NCBI GenBank assembly: GCA_012103455.1 | Contig: WLWT01000003.1 | Location: forward strand, 868,001-932,000 | DNA length: 64,000 nt | Reading direction: 5' to 3' | Source of the DNA: Gammaproteobacteria bacterium | Lineage (GTDB): Bacteria; Pseudomonadota; Gammaproteobacteria; HK1 | Shown: positions 35,734 to 45,140 of the stretch, in pieces | Position numbering within the stretch: the first letter of the stretch is position 1 | How the letters are laid out: each line of letters opens with the position of its first letter | Notes under the pieces: generated by a model | What the model was told of the DNA's origin: nothing | Seen by the model: only the letters and a program-made list of their open reading frames with translations | Database searches by the model: none | Translations under genes and position numbers: made by a program

Positions 35734-37263
35734 TCAGGTGGCACGGGCGGGTTTGCTTCGGCTGCGCTTGCGTCCTGCACCATGCTTCAATACGAACTCC
35801 GTAAGTAGGCCAACTGGCCGTCCAGTGGCACCTTTTTTGGTCCCCGAATGCCAGGCGGTACCGGCAATGTCCAGGTGCGCCCAGCGGTAGTCCGTGGCGA
35901 AACGGGCGAGAAAACAAGCCGCGGTGATGGCGCCGCCATAGCGGCCACCCACGTTGGCGAAGTCGGCAAAATTGCTGTTGAGCGACTCCTGATAATCCTC
36001 CCAGATGGGCAGCCGCCAGACCCGGTCGCCACTGTCCTCACCGGCACGCAAAAGCGCGTCCGCCAGTTTGTCATTATTGGAGAACAAGCCTGACGGGTGT
36101 TGACCCAAGGCGACCATGCAAGCACCGGTCAATGTTGCGATATCGATGATCACATCGGGCTCGAAGCGCTCGGCGAAGGTCAGCGCATCGCACAATATGA
36201 GCCGTCCCTCGGCATCGGTATTCAGGATTTCCACGGTCTTGCCGGACATGGTGGTGACGATGTCGCCTGGTTTGATGGCGGTCCCGCTAGGTAGGTTCTC
36301 CGTGGCGGCGATGATTCCCACCACATTGACGAGCGCTTCCAGATCGGCCAGCGCCTGTAATGTGCCCAAAACACTTGCGGCGCCGCACATATCGAACTTC
36401 ATCTCGTCCATGGTGCCGGCCGGCTTGATCGAGATACCACCGGAGTCGAAAGTGACGCCTTTACCCACCAGCACGATGGGCTGGCGCTCGGCATCACCAC
36501 CGGAGTATTCGATGGTAATCAAACGCGGCGGTTCGGCACTGCCTTGGGCCACCGCCAGGAAGCTACCCATGCCCAGTTTGCCGAGTTCGGACTCGGTTAG
36601 TACGCGGCTCTTTAGCTTCGGTGATCGGCCCGCCAGTTTGCGTGCCTCCTCGGCCAGGTAACTAGGTGTGCACACGTTACCGGGCAAATTGCCCAAATCT
36701 CTGGCAAGAGAGCGGCCCGCACTTACGGCCTTCGCTTCGTTGATAGCCCTTTGCGCTGCGCGTAGCTCCCGCCGGCTGTCTATGGCGATAACGCCTTTGG
36801 CCGGTCCACTGACGCAGGGCTCCGGTTTGCTCTTCATCTGATCGAAGCGGTAACCCGCATCGAGCATCGCCTCGGCAATGCATCGCACCCGCCAGGGTAG
36901 ACCCCGATCTTTGACTGCGACGGCGCCCAGATGCGAGGTGGCGCTCTTGCATTTAAGTTTCGCTAATGCACCGGCAGCGGCGGCGGCGGCGCGCCGGAAA
37001 CGCCGATCGTCCAGTTCGGCCGCTTTGCCCATTCCTATCAGGAGCGCCCGTTGCGCCGGAGCGGCACCAACGGTGTGGATAATTAAGGACTCGCCCAACT
37101 TACCCGAGATATCGCCGCCGCGTAGTACCTGACTGAGGCGCTTACCCCATGCTTCATCGGCGACCTGCCCCGGGGCGCTCAGACGAGTACCCTGAAAGAT
37201 GGGTATGACGGCGCAGTCGGTACGTTGCGTGGCGATATCGGCCACTGCGGCGTTAAGATCCAT
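35734..37263 (-). CDS. pepA: Leucyl aminopeptidase PepA
   Basis: A 509-residue M17 metallopeptidase. The two-zinc active site is intact: LVGKGVTFDSGGISIKP (Lys and Asp), MDEMKFDMCGAA (Asp) and LNTDAEGRLILCDAL (Asp, Glu and the catalytic Arg). In E. coli PepA also binds DNA in XerCD recombination at cer sites and regulates carAB; the N-terminal domain needed for this (residues 1-160) is present. It is transcribed divergently from lptF across a 464 bp gap, and is followed by holC. Length is normal. Confidence 0.95.
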   Translation of the reverse strand: MDLNAAVADIATQRTDCAVIPIFQGTRLSAPGQVADEAWGKRLSQVLRGGDISGKLGESLIIHTVGAAPAQRALLIGMGKAAELDDRRFRRAAAAAAGALAKLKCKSATSHLGAVAVKDRGLPWRVRCIAEAMLDAGYRFDQMKSKPEPCVSGPAKGVIAIDSRRELRAAQRAINEAKAVSAGRSLARDLGNLPGNVCTPSYLAEEARKLAGRSPKLKSRVLTESELGKLGMGSFLAVAQGSAEPPRLITIEYSGGDAERQPIVLVGKGVTFDSGGISIKPAGTMDEMKFDMCGAASVLGTLQALADLEALVNVVGIIAATENLPSGTAIKPGDIVTTMSGKTVEILNTDAEGRLILCDALTFAERFEPDVIIDIATLTGACMVALGQHPSGLFSNNDKLADALLRAGEDSGDRVWRLPIWEDYQESLNSNFADFANVGGRYGGAITAACFLARFATDYRWAHLDIAGTAWHSGTKKGATGRPVGLLTEFVLKHGAGRKRSRSKPARAT

Positions 37264-37727
37264 GGAGTGCTCCCAAGCGGTGCGTCGAAGTCCGTGCGCT
37301 TTGCGCTAGCTAACCTATAGGTCGCGCGTAAGCGGCGGCTGATCGGACCGCCACTTCACGCTAATGAAAAGCCTGCAAATCGACGGTTACCGAAGTTGTG
37401 ATTGGCACCGGCGCCGGCGGGCTCCACCGCCGAAAGTGTATGCTCTTTGCCGATGGCGGCGCAAAGCGCGATGTGGGCTATGTTCGCCTCTCAGCTCTTG
37501 TGGTACCGATCAGTTGCCATTGCGGTGATTTTGGCCCACTGATTTGGCCCACTAATTTGGTAATCTCGGCTGGTCTGTCCCAAAATGAGAAGTTCGAAGT
37601 GATATGCCCGAAGTGATGCGCCCCGAATAATGCATGATTCCGGCATTAGCCAAGCCCGCCACTGCGGATATCACCGTGTTGGGGGATCGGTGAGAACGCT
37701 TGCAAGAGCAACCCAGGCTACTACATC
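37264..37727. other. Divergent intergenic region between pepA and lptF
   Basis: 464 bp without a credible gene; a 72-codon open frame here has no conserved features. It holds a tandem repeat at 37530-37560 and a looser one at 37594-37624 (CGAAGTGATATGCC / CGAAGTGATGCGCC). Promoters for both genes must lie here but are not clear enough to mark. Confidence 0.5.
37530..37560. repeat. 13 bp tandem repeat (2.4 units) in the pepA-lptF gap
   Basis: TTTGGCCCACTGA is followed by TTTGGCCCACTAA and then TTTGG, a partial third unit. The same size class of intergenic duplication occurs elsewhere in the window. Confidence 0.8.
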
Positions 37728-38834
37728 GTGCAACGCTTTATCATAGAGCGCTACTTAGTCCGGGAGAGTTTGCAGAACTTTCTCGCCGTTATCTCGGTTC
37801 TTTTGCTGATCTATATCAGCAACCGCTTCGTGCGCTACTTGGCGGAAGCCGCCGCTGGCGAACTGGATAGTTCGGTCATCCTGCAATTGCTGTTGCTCAA
37901 GCTGACCGCCAACTCGGTGGTTTTGTTGCCTCTTTCTCTGTTCATCGGTGTCCTGCTCGCCATGGGCCGGTTTTACCGAGACAGCGAAATCGTGGCGATG
38001 CAAGCCGGTGGAGTCGGCGTTCAGCATTTGGTGCGGGGCATTGCTGTGATGTCCGTGGTGTTCGCGCTGTTGGTGGCTGTCATGTCCATGTATGTGGCGC
38101 CAATGGCGGCGAGCAGTGCCGCCGACGTCACTCATCAAGCCCGCAGCGATTCCGAAGTGACCGGTATCTATCCCGGTAGCTTCAAAGACTTCGACGAAGG
38201 CGATCACATTATCTATGTGGAAGATGCTTCCACCGATCGGACGGATCTCACCAATGTTTTCGTGCAGGTGCGCCGTGGTGAAGCGCTGGATATCGTGTAC
38301 GCCGCCGGTGCCAGCCAGTTCGTCGATAAGGGCAATGGGGATCGCTTCATGGTGCTGCGCGACGGACACCGGTACGAGGGGGAGCCGGGCAGCGCCGATT
38401 TTGTTATCCATGCATTCAAAACCCATGGGGTGCGGGTGGTAAAAAAAGCATCGGGCGGTGCGTACCGGCGGTTGGAGGAATATGGCCTGAACGAGTTGTT
38501 GCGCGGCAGTGGTCACGCCACCCAAGCGGAATTGCAATGGCGTGTCTCGCTCTCACTGAGTTCTGTTTTGTTGGCCTTACTGGCCGTGCCTTTGGCGCGC
38601 GCCTCATCGCGCAGTGGTAAATACGGCAAGTTATTCACCGCGGTGCTTATCTATTTCATCTACAGCAACGTACTCAGCATCGCTCAAAAAGCAGTCGAGC
38701 GGGGCGAGTTGAGTCCGTATATAGGGGTTTGGCCTGTGCATTTGATAATGGCGGCGATCGTCGCCTACCTGCTGTTCATGATGGCAGGAGGCGTTACCCG
38801 GCTGCGCGTTAGCCGCCGCCTCGGGATGGTCTGA
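37728..38834 (+). CDS. lptF: LPS export ABC transporter permease LptF
   Basis: A 368-residue inner-membrane permease of the LptB2FGC complex that extracts lipopolysaccharide. It has six predicted helices: N-terminal LAVISVLLLIYISNRFVRYL, then LLLLKLTANSVVLLPLSLFIGVLLAMGRF and the helix ahead of MYVAPMAASSA. A periplasmic jellyroll follows (~150-265), then three C-terminal helices (VSLSLSSVLLALLAVPLARA; AVLIYFIYSNVLSIAQKAV; HLIMAAIVAYLLFMMAG). The start is GTG at 37728 (VQRFIIERYLVRESLQNF), matching homologues. Its stop abuts the lptG ATG (TGAATG). Confidence 0.94.
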   Translation: MQRFIIERYLVRESLQNFLAVISVLLLIYISNRFVRYLAEAAAGELDSSVILQLLLLKLTANSVVLLPLSLFIGVLLAMGRFYRDSEIVAMQAGGVGVQHLVRGIAVMSVVFALLVAVMSMYVAPMAASSAADVTHQARSDSEVTGIYPGSFKDFDEGDHIIYVEDASTDRTDLTNVFVQVRRGEALDIVYAAGASQFVDKGNGDRFMVLRDGHRYEGEPGSADFVIHAFKTHGVRVVKKASGGAYRRLEEYGLNELLRGSGHATQAELQWRVSLSLSSVLLALLAVPLARASSRSGKYGKLFTAVLIYFIYSNVLSIAQKAVERGELSPYIGVWPVHLIMAAIVAYLLFMMAGGVTRLRVSRRLGMV

Positions 38835-39902
38835 ATGGTCGGCTTGTTAGATCGTTATGTGGGCGTACAAGTTATCGCTGGCACTATGCTGGCGCTGGCC
38901 TTGCTGCTGGCCGTGTTTTCGTTCATCGATTTCATTGAAGATCTGGATTCAGTGGGCCAGGGCAGCTATACCGTTGGTGGAGCCATCGAGCATAGTTTGC
39001 TCACCATGCCCACTCGCGCTTTTGCACTTTTTCCGCCCGCCGCGCTCATCGGCACACTCCTCGGTCTAGGCGTACTAGCCGCCAACCGGGAACTGGTGGC
39101 GATGCGCGCCGCTGGTGTATCGCAGCAGCGTATCGCGCTGTCGGTGATGAAATCCGGCGCCATCTTGGTCATCTTTGCCGTGATCCTCGGTGAGTTGGTG
39201 TCCCCCAACACCGAGCAGATCGCACAGTCGAAGCGCAATGATGCCATGAGCAAAGAGCAGGCTCTGCGTACGGCCTACGGTTTTTGGGTACGCGATAAGA
39301 ACAGCTTTATCAATATCCGCAACATATCGAAGAACGATGATCTGGAGAACGTCTATATCTATGAATTCGACAGCCAACGCCGCTTGCGCACCTCGACCCA
39401 TGCTAAACGTGCCTCTCATTCCGGTGAGAATTGGTTGCTCATGGACATCGTGCAAAGTGAGGTCAGTAAGGCGGGGGTGAGGCCGCGGGAATTGGCGCGA
39501 GCGCAATGGAAGTCCCGGTTGTTACCGGATCTAGTGACTACGGTGGTGGTGAAGCCGGAGAGCCTCTCGATTTGGGGCTTGGTCAAGTATATTCAGTATC
39601 TACAGGAAAACGGTTTGGCCGCCTCGCGGTTCGAGGTCGCGTTGCTCAATAAGTTTGTGTTCCCCTTGGCGACGGCGGTCATGATCTATTTGGCGGTGGC
39701 GATTATTATGGCGCGCAATTCGCCACTGGCCATTGGCCAACGCATCGTGATCGGTGCCCTCGTCGGGATCGGCTTTCATATCGCCCACAACACCAGCATC
39801 CGTCTGGGGCTGGTCTACGAGCTGTCGCCGCTGGTGACGGCTTTAGTGCCCACGATTATCTTCGCCTCGAGTGCGCTGATGCTGATGCGCCGGAGTATGT
39901 AG
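38835..39902 (+). CDS. lptG: LPS export ABC transporter permease LptG
   Basis: A 355-residue partner of LptF with the same plan: three helices, a periplasmic beta-jellyroll (~135-260) and three helices. The opening GLLDRYVGVQVIAGTMLALALLLAVFSFIDFIEDLD is the LptG signature, and the C-terminal RIVIGALVGIGFHIAHNTSIRLGLVYELSPLVTALVP segment lines the lateral gate. It begins one base after the lptF stop. A 15 bp tandem duplication starts two bases after its own stop. Confidence 0.94.
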   Translation: MVGLLDRYVGVQVIAGTMLALALLLAVFSFIDFIEDLDSVGQGSYTVGGAIEHSLLTMPTRAFALFPPAALIGTLLGLGVLAANRELVAMRAAGVSQQRIALSVMKSGAILVIFAVILGELVSPNTEQIAQSKRNDAMSKEQALRTAYGFWVRDKNSFINIRNISKNDDLENVYIYEFDSQRRLRTSTHAKRASHSGENWLLMDIVQSEVSKAGVRPRELARAQWKSRLLPDLVTTVVVKPESLSIWGLVKYIQYLQENGLAASRFEVALLNKFVFPLATAVMIYLAVAIIMARNSPLAIGQRIVIGALVGIGFHIAHNTSIRLGLVYELSPLVTALVPTIIFASSALMLMRRSM

Positions 39903-39904
39903 CG

Positions 39905-39934
39905 CCGCCGCAGATCCTACCGCCGCAGATCCTA
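39905..39934. repeat. 15 bp perfect tandem duplication between lptG and the RDD gene
   Basis: CCGCCGCAGATCCTA occurs twice without a gap. It lies between two convergent genes, and the second unit contains the stop codon of the RDD protein gene (read TAG on the minus strand). Confidence 0.85.
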
Positions 39935-40369
39935 AGGGTCAGGATCCATGATGATCACGGTGCGCGATAGGCGGTCATGCCAAGTCAGCTTTTGCGCGTC
40001 CTTGAAAGCCCAAAGAAAGCCTAGCCCTAGGGGGATAGCACTTATGAGTGCGAAGCATACGCGGGCTAACGCGTCGCGCCAGATCAACGGGGTTTTATCA
40101 AAGCGGACCATCTTGAGGCGCCACGCCCGCATGCCCGGCGTGTAGCCGGCGCGTACCCAAAAGCCGGCGAAATAAGCGAATAGAGCACACAATAAAAACA
40201 CTCGAAGTCCCTGGGAATAGGGCGAGCCTGCCGGAATGGCACCCTTCAAATCGGTGAAGCCCACCACTGCGGCGACGTATAGCGCCGTGGCGCCCATGAG
40301 GAGGGCAGTGGCGAGTAGCATGTCATATCCAAGGGCGGCTAAGCGTCTCAGGGGACCGGCTGCGGTCAC
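39932..40369 (-). CDS. RDD family membrane protein
   Basis: A 145-residue RDD-domain protein with three hydrophobic helices (LLATALLMGATALYVAAVVGF; RVFLLCALFAYFAGFWVRAGY; RVCFALISAIPLGLGFLWAF). Short polar motifs typical of the family are present: RRLAALGYDML in place of the N-terminal R-D-D, the middle GYTPGMRAWRLKMVR, and the terminal LTWHDRLSRTVII. The family is thought to include small transporters, but the role of this member is unknown. It is convergent with lptG, as in many gammaproteobacteria where an RDD gene lies near lptFG and pepA. Confidence 0.85.
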   Translation of the reverse strand: MTAAGPLRRLAALGYDMLLATALLMGATALYVAAVVGFTDLKGAIPAGSPYSQGLRVFLLCALFAYFAGFWVRAGYTPGMRAWRLKMVRFDKTPLIWRDALARVCFALISAIPLGLGFLWAFKDAQKLTWHDRLSRTVIIMDPDP

Positions 40370-40447
40370 GGTGTTATCCCGCTTGGAGAGATATAGGAGG
40401 ACACAGGCGAAGAGGATGCATATATGAGGCGAATGCAGCAGTACAAC

Positions 40448-41014
40448 TCAAGCCCGAGGCAGGGTCACCCCGGTTTGGCCTTGATATTTTCCACTCCTAT
40501 CGGCGTAGGACGTCGCGCAGATTTCGTCGGATTCGAAAAACAACATTTGCGCGACCCCTTCGTTGGCATAGATCCGTGCTGGTAATGGAGTGGTGTTGGA
40601 GAACTCAAGCGTGACGTGTCCCTCCCACTCGGGCTCTAGCGGCGTCACGTTAACGATGATGCCGCAGCGGGCATAGGTGGATTTGCCTAGACAAATAGTC
40701 AGCACTTGCCGCGGGATGCGAAAGAACTCCACCGTTCGCGCCAAGGCAAAGGAGTTCGGCGGAATAATGCAGACATCGGCCTGCAGATCCACAAAGCTCG
40801 AATCATCGAAACGCTTGGGATCGACGATGGCTGAATTGATATTGGTGAAGATCTTGAATTCGTCCGCGCACCTAACATCATAACCATAGCTGGACGTGCC
40901 ATAGGAGATAACCCGGCCGCCGCCGCCGGAGCGCACCTGCGAGGATTCGAAAGGCTCGATCATGCTGTGTTCGGCGGCCATGCGCCTTATCCAATGGTCC
41001 GACTTGATGGTCAC
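40448..41014 (-). CDS. dcd: dCTP deaminase
   Basis: A 188-residue trimeric enzyme that deaminates dCTP to dUTP, the main source of dTMP in many Gram-negatives. It has SSYGYDVRCADEFKIF, the KSTYARCGIIVNVTPLEPEWEGHVTLEFSNTTPLPARIYANEG block with the catalytic Glu and Arg/Ser residues, and the C-terminal DRSGKYQGQTGVTLPRA lid that folds over the triphosphate. It lies 15 bases after the Mrp gene. Length is equal to or slightly below E. coli Dcd (193). Confidence 0.95.
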   Translation of the reverse strand: MTIKSDHWIRRMAAEHSMIEPFESSQVRSGGGGRVISYGTSSYGYDVRCADEFKIFTNINSAIVDPKRFDDSSFVDLQADVCIIPPNSFALARTVEFFRIPRQVLTICLGKSTYARCGIIVNVTPLEPEWEGHVTLEFSNTTPLPARIYANEGVAQMLFFESDEICATSYADRSGKYQGQTGVTLPRA

Positions 41015-41029
41015 GGCCAGTGTCGCTTG

Positions 41030-42121
41030 TCAGTCGTTCTTGATAACGATGTTCGGGAAGGCTTGCGTATAGTTCTTGGCCTGCAAGGAGAGCTTCGCGG
41101 CTACACGTCTGGCGATGGCGCCAAATTCCCGTGCGATAGCGCCCTCGGGTGTGTTGACCACCGTCGGTCTGCCACCGTCCGCGTCTTCCCTGATGGTTGA
41201 ATCCAAGGGCAGAGCGCCCAGGAAATCGACCGCGTGTTGCGCCGCCATACGGGCTCCGCCGCCGGCGCCGAAGATGTGCTCTTCGTGCCCGCAATTCGAG
41301 CAGATATGAGTACTCATATTCTCCACTACGCCCAGCACCGGTACGTTGACCTTCTCAAACATCTTGAGCCCTTTGCGGGCGTCTGAAAGTGCGATGTCCT
41401 GGGGGGTAGTGACGATCACCGCGCCGCTCACCGGGATTTTCTGCGCCAAGGTGAGCTGAGTATCGCCGGTGCCCGGGGGGAGATCGATGACGAGATAGTC
41501 CACGTTACTCCAGTTGGTGTCGTTGAGCAGTTGTTCCAGAGCTTGGGTGACCATGGGACCACGCCAGATCATCGGTGTTTCCTCATCGATGAGATAGCCG
41601 ATGGACATGGATTGAATCTGATGGGAGACGATCGGTTCCAGCGATTTCCCGTCCTTGGACTCCGGACGCTCATTGGCCCCTAGCATGCGCGGTTGGCTAG
41701 GGCCGTAGATATCGGCGTCCAACATTCCCACCGTGGACCCTTCGGCGGCCAGGGCCAGAGCCAGGTTTGCCGCCACCGTCGATTTGCCTACACCGCCCTT
41801 GCCGGAGGCGATGGCGATGATGTTCTTAACCGATTTAAGCGGTTCTACGCCTTTTTGCACGGCATGGGAGGCGATTTTCCAATCCACCTCCACAGTGACG
41901 GACTTTACACCGTCCATGGTTTCAACCACGCTTTTGAGCGTTTGCGCGAGTTGCTCAGCATAGCTCTTGGCGGGAAAACCAAGTGTAACCTTTATCGTGA
42001 CCACACCGCTCTTAACCTGTGTATTCTTGAGGGCCTTGGCGGTGACAAGGTCCGATCCCAAATTGGGGTCTACGTACTGCGTGATGGCCGCTTCGACTTG
42101 CTCGCGGCTTAACTCGGACAT
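41030..42121 (-). CDS. apbC: Mrp/ApbC Fe-S cluster carrier ATPase
   Basis: A 363-residue P-loop protein. Residues 1-85 are a MIP18/DUF59-like domain. The ATPase has a deviant Walker A AIASGKGGVGKSTVAANLALAL, Walker B-type LVIDLPPGTGDTQLTL and the HICSNCGHEEHIFGAGG segment, whose CxxC binds a [4Fe-4S] cluster at the dimer interface. It transfers clusters to apo-proteins. It is upstream of and co-directional with dcd, and divergent from metG, the common gammaproteobacterial arrangement. It is one of few Fe-S biogenesis genes in the window that look complete. Confidence 0.93.
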   Translation of the reverse strand: MSELSREQVEAAITQYVDPNLGSDLVTAKALKNTQVKSGVVTIKVTLGFPAKSYAEQLAQTLKSVVETMDGVKSVTVEVDWKIASHAVQKGVEPLKSVKNIIAIASGKGGVGKSTVAANLALALAAEGSTVGMLDADIYGPSQPRMLGANERPESKDGKSLEPIVSHQIQSMSIGYLIDEETPMIWRGPMVTQALEQLLNDTNWSNVDYLVIDLPPGTGDTQLTLAQKIPVSGAVIVTTPQDIALSDARKGLKMFEKVNVPVLGVVENMSTHICSNCGHEEHIFGAGGGARMAAQHAVDFLGALPLDSTIREDADGGRPTVVNTPEGAIAREFGAIARRVAAKLSLQAKNYTQAFPNIVIKND

Positions 42122-42200
42122 CGCCGGCTCCTCAACATTAAATCGGGATTACATCGAGCCAAGGTCTAGCCGGTCCAACATTTGATCGGATCGCCTCTTA

Positions 42201-42290
42201 GATCAGATTCACCCCTAGGTCAGATCAATCCCTGGGTCAGATCAATCCCTGGGTCAGATCAACCTTTGATTCGGATCAATCATGGGCTAA
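42201..42290. repeat. Array of ~17 bp tandem repeats between apbC and metG
   Basis: Two exact units of GATCAATCCCTGGGTCA (42223-42239 and 42240-42256) are preceded by a related 22-base unit (GATCAGATTCACCCC...) and followed by two degenerate units starting GATCAACC and GATCAATCAT. All begin GATCA. The array lies in the 275 bp divergent promoter region. Confidence 0.88.
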
Positions 42291-42396
42291 CCATGGTACA
42301 ACACCCGGGCCGCGCGGTGCGGTGTGTGCCGCCGGCCATTCCCTGATACAACTACTACTAAGCGGGCGCACCGCCCCTCGGAGAAGAGTCGAGCCG

Positions 42397-44484
42397 ATGA
42401 ACCCCGCGCAACAGCGCCGAATCCTAGTGACCAGCGCTTTACCTTATGCCAATGGCCCCATCCACCTCGGGCATTTGGTGGAATATATTCAAACGGACAT
42501 CTGGGTTCGCTTCCAACGCATGCGCGGGCACGAGGTGTATTACGTGTGCGCTGACGACGCGCACGGTACGCCTATTATGTTACGGGCCGATGCCGAGGGT
42601 ATTTCGCCGCAGGCTCTTATCGAGCGGGTGGGTGTTGAGCACCAGAGGGACTTCGCGTCCTTCGGCGTGTCCTTTGATAACTACTACACCACTCACTGCG
42701 AAGAGAACCGGGTGCTGTCAGAGTACATTTATAGTCAAGTGCGTGATAAAGGCCATACGCGAACCGGCAAAGTGGCGCAAGCGTATGACGCGGTCAAAGG
42801 CATGTTTTTGCCCGACCGGTATGTGAAAGGCACCTGTCCTATTTGTAAAACGCCCGATCAATATGGCGATGCTTGTGAAAACTGTAGCGGCACGTACGCC
42901 CCTACGGATCTCATCGATCCCCTATCGGTGGTGTCCGGAACGCCACCGGAGATCCGCGAATCGACGAATATTTTCGTCAAGCTAGGTGATTTTGAACCAA
43001 TGTTGCGGGCATGGGTGCGTGATGGTGGCGGCGCGCGTGTGCAGCCTGCCATCGCCAACAAACTGGATGAGTGGTTCAAGGCGGGCCTGCAAGACTGGGA
43101 CATATCAAGGGACGAGCCTTATTTCGGCTTTGCCATTCCCGATGCGCCCGGGAAGTATTTCTACGTTTGGGTGGATGCCCCCATCGGCTACATGGCGAGC
43201 TTTCGCAATCTGTGCGATCGCACGGCGGGGCTCGAGTTTGACGATTTCTGGGCCGTAAGCAGTACCGCTGAGGTGTATCACTTCATCGGCAAGGACATCG
43301 CTTATTTCCACACTTTGTTCTGGCCGGCTCTGTTGCATGGCGCGGGGTTTCGTATGCCCACGGCGGTCAATTGCCATGGTTTTCTGACGGTCGATGGCAC
43401 CAAGATGTCCAAAAGCCGCGGCACTTTCATTATGGCGGCCACGTACAAAGAGTACTTGGAGCCGGAATACTTGCGGTATTACTTCGCTTACAAGCTAGGT
43501 AACGGCATTGATGATCTGGACCTCAATCTGGACGATTTCGCCGCCCGGGTGAACTCTGATCTGGTCGGCAAGCTGGTCAATATCGCTGCCAGGTGTGATC
43601 GTTTTATCAGCAGGGCATTCGACGGTCGATTGGCCGACAGCCTGCCGCAACCGGAGCTATATCAGGCGTTCGTCGATGCTGGCGAAGAGATCGCCGCGCT
43701 CTACGAGGGCCGGGAGTTCGCCAAGGTTTGCAGGCGCGTGATGCAGTTGGCGGATCGGGCCAATCAGTACATCGACGAGCATAAGCCTTGGGTCATGGCG
43801 AAAGATGCCGAGCAAGCCGCTCAGGTGCAGCCCGTGTGTACTTTGGGCCTTAATTTGTTCAGGGTACTGATGGTGTATCTGAAGCCGGTGTTGCCAGCGC
43901 TGGCGGAGCGTGTCGAGCAGTTCTTCGCAAGCGGTGCTCTGATCTGGAACAGTGCGCACACGCCGCTGCTCGGTTGCCGCATCAACCGATTCGAGCGGTT
44001 GCTGAACCGAATCGACAAAAAAGCGGTGGCGGCAATGGTGCAAGCCAGTAAGGAACCGGAGCAGCCGGCGCCTGCTGCCGCTGAACCCGTCGCCGATGAG
44101 CCCGTCGCCGCTGAGCTTGGCACCGCCGAGCCTGCGCCGCAGTGGGAGCCGCTTCAGCCCACCATCGGCTACGATACTTTTGCCAAGGTCGATCTCAGAG
44201 TGGCGCAGGTGATGGCCGCTCACCGGGTGGAGGGTGCCGATAAGTTGTTATCGCTCAAGTTGGATCTGGGCTTTGAAGAGCGCACTGTACTCGCCGGTAT
44301 AAAATCGGCTTACGATCCGGCCACTTTGAGTGGCAGAAAAGTGGTAGTGGTGGCCAACCTGGCCGCCCGCAAGATGCGCTTTGGCACCTCCGAGGGAATG
44401 GTTTTAGCGGCCGGTCCGGGAGAGGCCGACATATGGTTGCTAGATATCGACGATGGGGCGGTGCCGGGCCTGCGGATACGTTGA
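42397..44484 (+). CDS. metG: Methionyl-tRNA synthetase
   Basis: A 695-residue class I synthetase. It begins MNPAQQRRILVTSALPYANGPIHLGHL (HIGH motif as HLGH). The zinc knuckle has CPICKTPDQYGDACENC. The KMSKS motif is GTKMSKSRGTFI near residue 337. A Glu/Ala/Pro-rich linker (~555-575, with short internal repeats) leads to a C-terminal EMAP/Trbp tRNA-binding domain (TFAKVDLRVAQVMAAHRVEGADKLLSL) that dimerises. The start is set at ATG 42397; the frame is open 25 codons further up without conservation. Confidence 0.96.
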   Translation: MNPAQQRRILVTSALPYANGPIHLGHLVEYIQTDIWVRFQRMRGHEVYYVCADDAHGTPIMLRADAEGISPQALIERVGVEHQRDFASFGVSFDNYYTTHCEENRVLSEYIYSQVRDKGHTRTGKVAQAYDAVKGMFLPDRYVKGTCPICKTPDQYGDACENCSGTYAPTDLIDPLSVVSGTPPEIRESTNIFVKLGDFEPMLRAWVRDGGGARVQPAIANKLDEWFKAGLQDWDISRDEPYFGFAIPDAPGKYFYVWVDAPIGYMASFRNLCDRTAGLEFDDFWAVSSTAEVYHFIGKDIAYFHTLFWPALLHGAGFRMPTAVNCHGFLTVDGTKMSKSRGTFIMAATYKEYLEPEYLRYYFAYKLGNGIDDLDLNLDDFAARVNSDLVGKLVNIAARCDRFISRAFDGRLADSLPQPELYQAFVDAGEEIAALYEGREFAKVCRRVMQLADRANQYIDEHKPWVMAKDAEQAAQVQPVCTLGLNLFRVLMVYLKPVLPALAERVEQFFASGALIWNSAHTPLLGCRINRFERLLNRIDKKAVAAMVQASKEPEQPAPAAAEPVADEPVAAELGTAEPAPQWEPLQPTIGYDTFAKVDLRVAQVMAAHRVEGADKLLSLKLDLGFEERTVLAGIKSAYDPATLSGRKVVVVANLAARKMRFGTSEGMVLAAGPGEADIWLLDIDDGAVPGLRIR

Positions 44485-44531
44485 GCCGATACCACGGCCA
44501 CCGTTAGCCGCCCACTTTTGACGGCAGGCAT

Positions 44532-45140
44532 ATGCAATACGCTAACGGTAACTGGGCCGATGGTGGTTTTGGACTGATCATTTTGGTGACGGTCTTGGTC
44601 AACAATGCGGTCCTCAGCCAGTTTCTGGGCTTGTGCCCGTTCATGGGTGCGTCCAGGCGGATGGCTACCGCGCTCGGCTTGAGCGTGGCCACCGGTGCTG
44701 TTTTGGTCCTGGCCAGTGCCGTGGCTTTTGGGTTGGATCGTTGGGTGTTGCAACCGCTTGATGCGGTATACCTGCGTACCCTGGCGTTCATTTTCGCTAT
44801 CGCCGCTGCGGTACAGGCGATAGAAGTAGCTACCCGCGCTGTGAGCCCGTTGTTGCACCGTGCCTTAGGTATTTATTTGCCTCTGATCACAACCAATTGT
44901 GCGGTGTTGGGTATCGCTCTGTTAAGTGTGCGTAATGCTTCCAGTCTAATGGGTGCGGTCACTTATGCTGGCGGATCCGCGGTCGGGTTCGGATTGGTAA
45001 TGGTCGTGTTTACGGCGTTGCGCGAGCGGGTGGATGAGCGCGCGGTCCCGGCGCTTTTTCGCGGCGCGCCCATCGCCCTTGTAGGGGCGGGGATCTTATC
45101 GCTCGCTTTTATGGGCTTTACCGGCCTAGATACCAGGTAA
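44532..45140 (+). CDS. rnfA: Rnf electron transport complex subunit A
   Basis: A 202-residue polytopic protein, the membrane core of the Rnf complex that couples ferredoxin/NADH electron transfer to ion movement. It begins with the helix FGLIILVTVLVNNAVLSQFLGLCPFMGAS and contains the repeated LPLITTNCAVLG motif; its cysteines help form the membrane [2Fe-2S] site shared with RnfE. It is 47 bases after metG. Its TAA overlaps the ATG of a truncated rnfB copy by one base. The 3' 276 bases are duplicated further downstream (46292-46441) with a 126 bp deletion. Confidence 0.94.
   Translation: MQYANGNWADGGFGLIILVTVLVNNAVLSQFLGLCPFMGASRRMATALGLSVATGAVLVLASAVAFGLDRWVLQPLDAVYLRTLAFIFAIAAAVQAIEVATRAVSPLLHRALGIYLPLITTNCAVLGIALLSVRNASSLMGAVTYAGGSAVGFGLVMVVFTALRERVDERAVPALFRGAPIALVGAGILSLAFMGFTGLDTR

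Noticed and set aside
37398..37616. 72-codon ORF in the pepA-lptF gap
   Set aside because: No ribosome site, no conserved composition, and it contains the 13 bp tandem repeat.
42201..42290. Regular repeats as a CRISPR array
   Set aside because: Units are 17 bp and directly adjacent, without unique spacers, and no cas genes are nearby.
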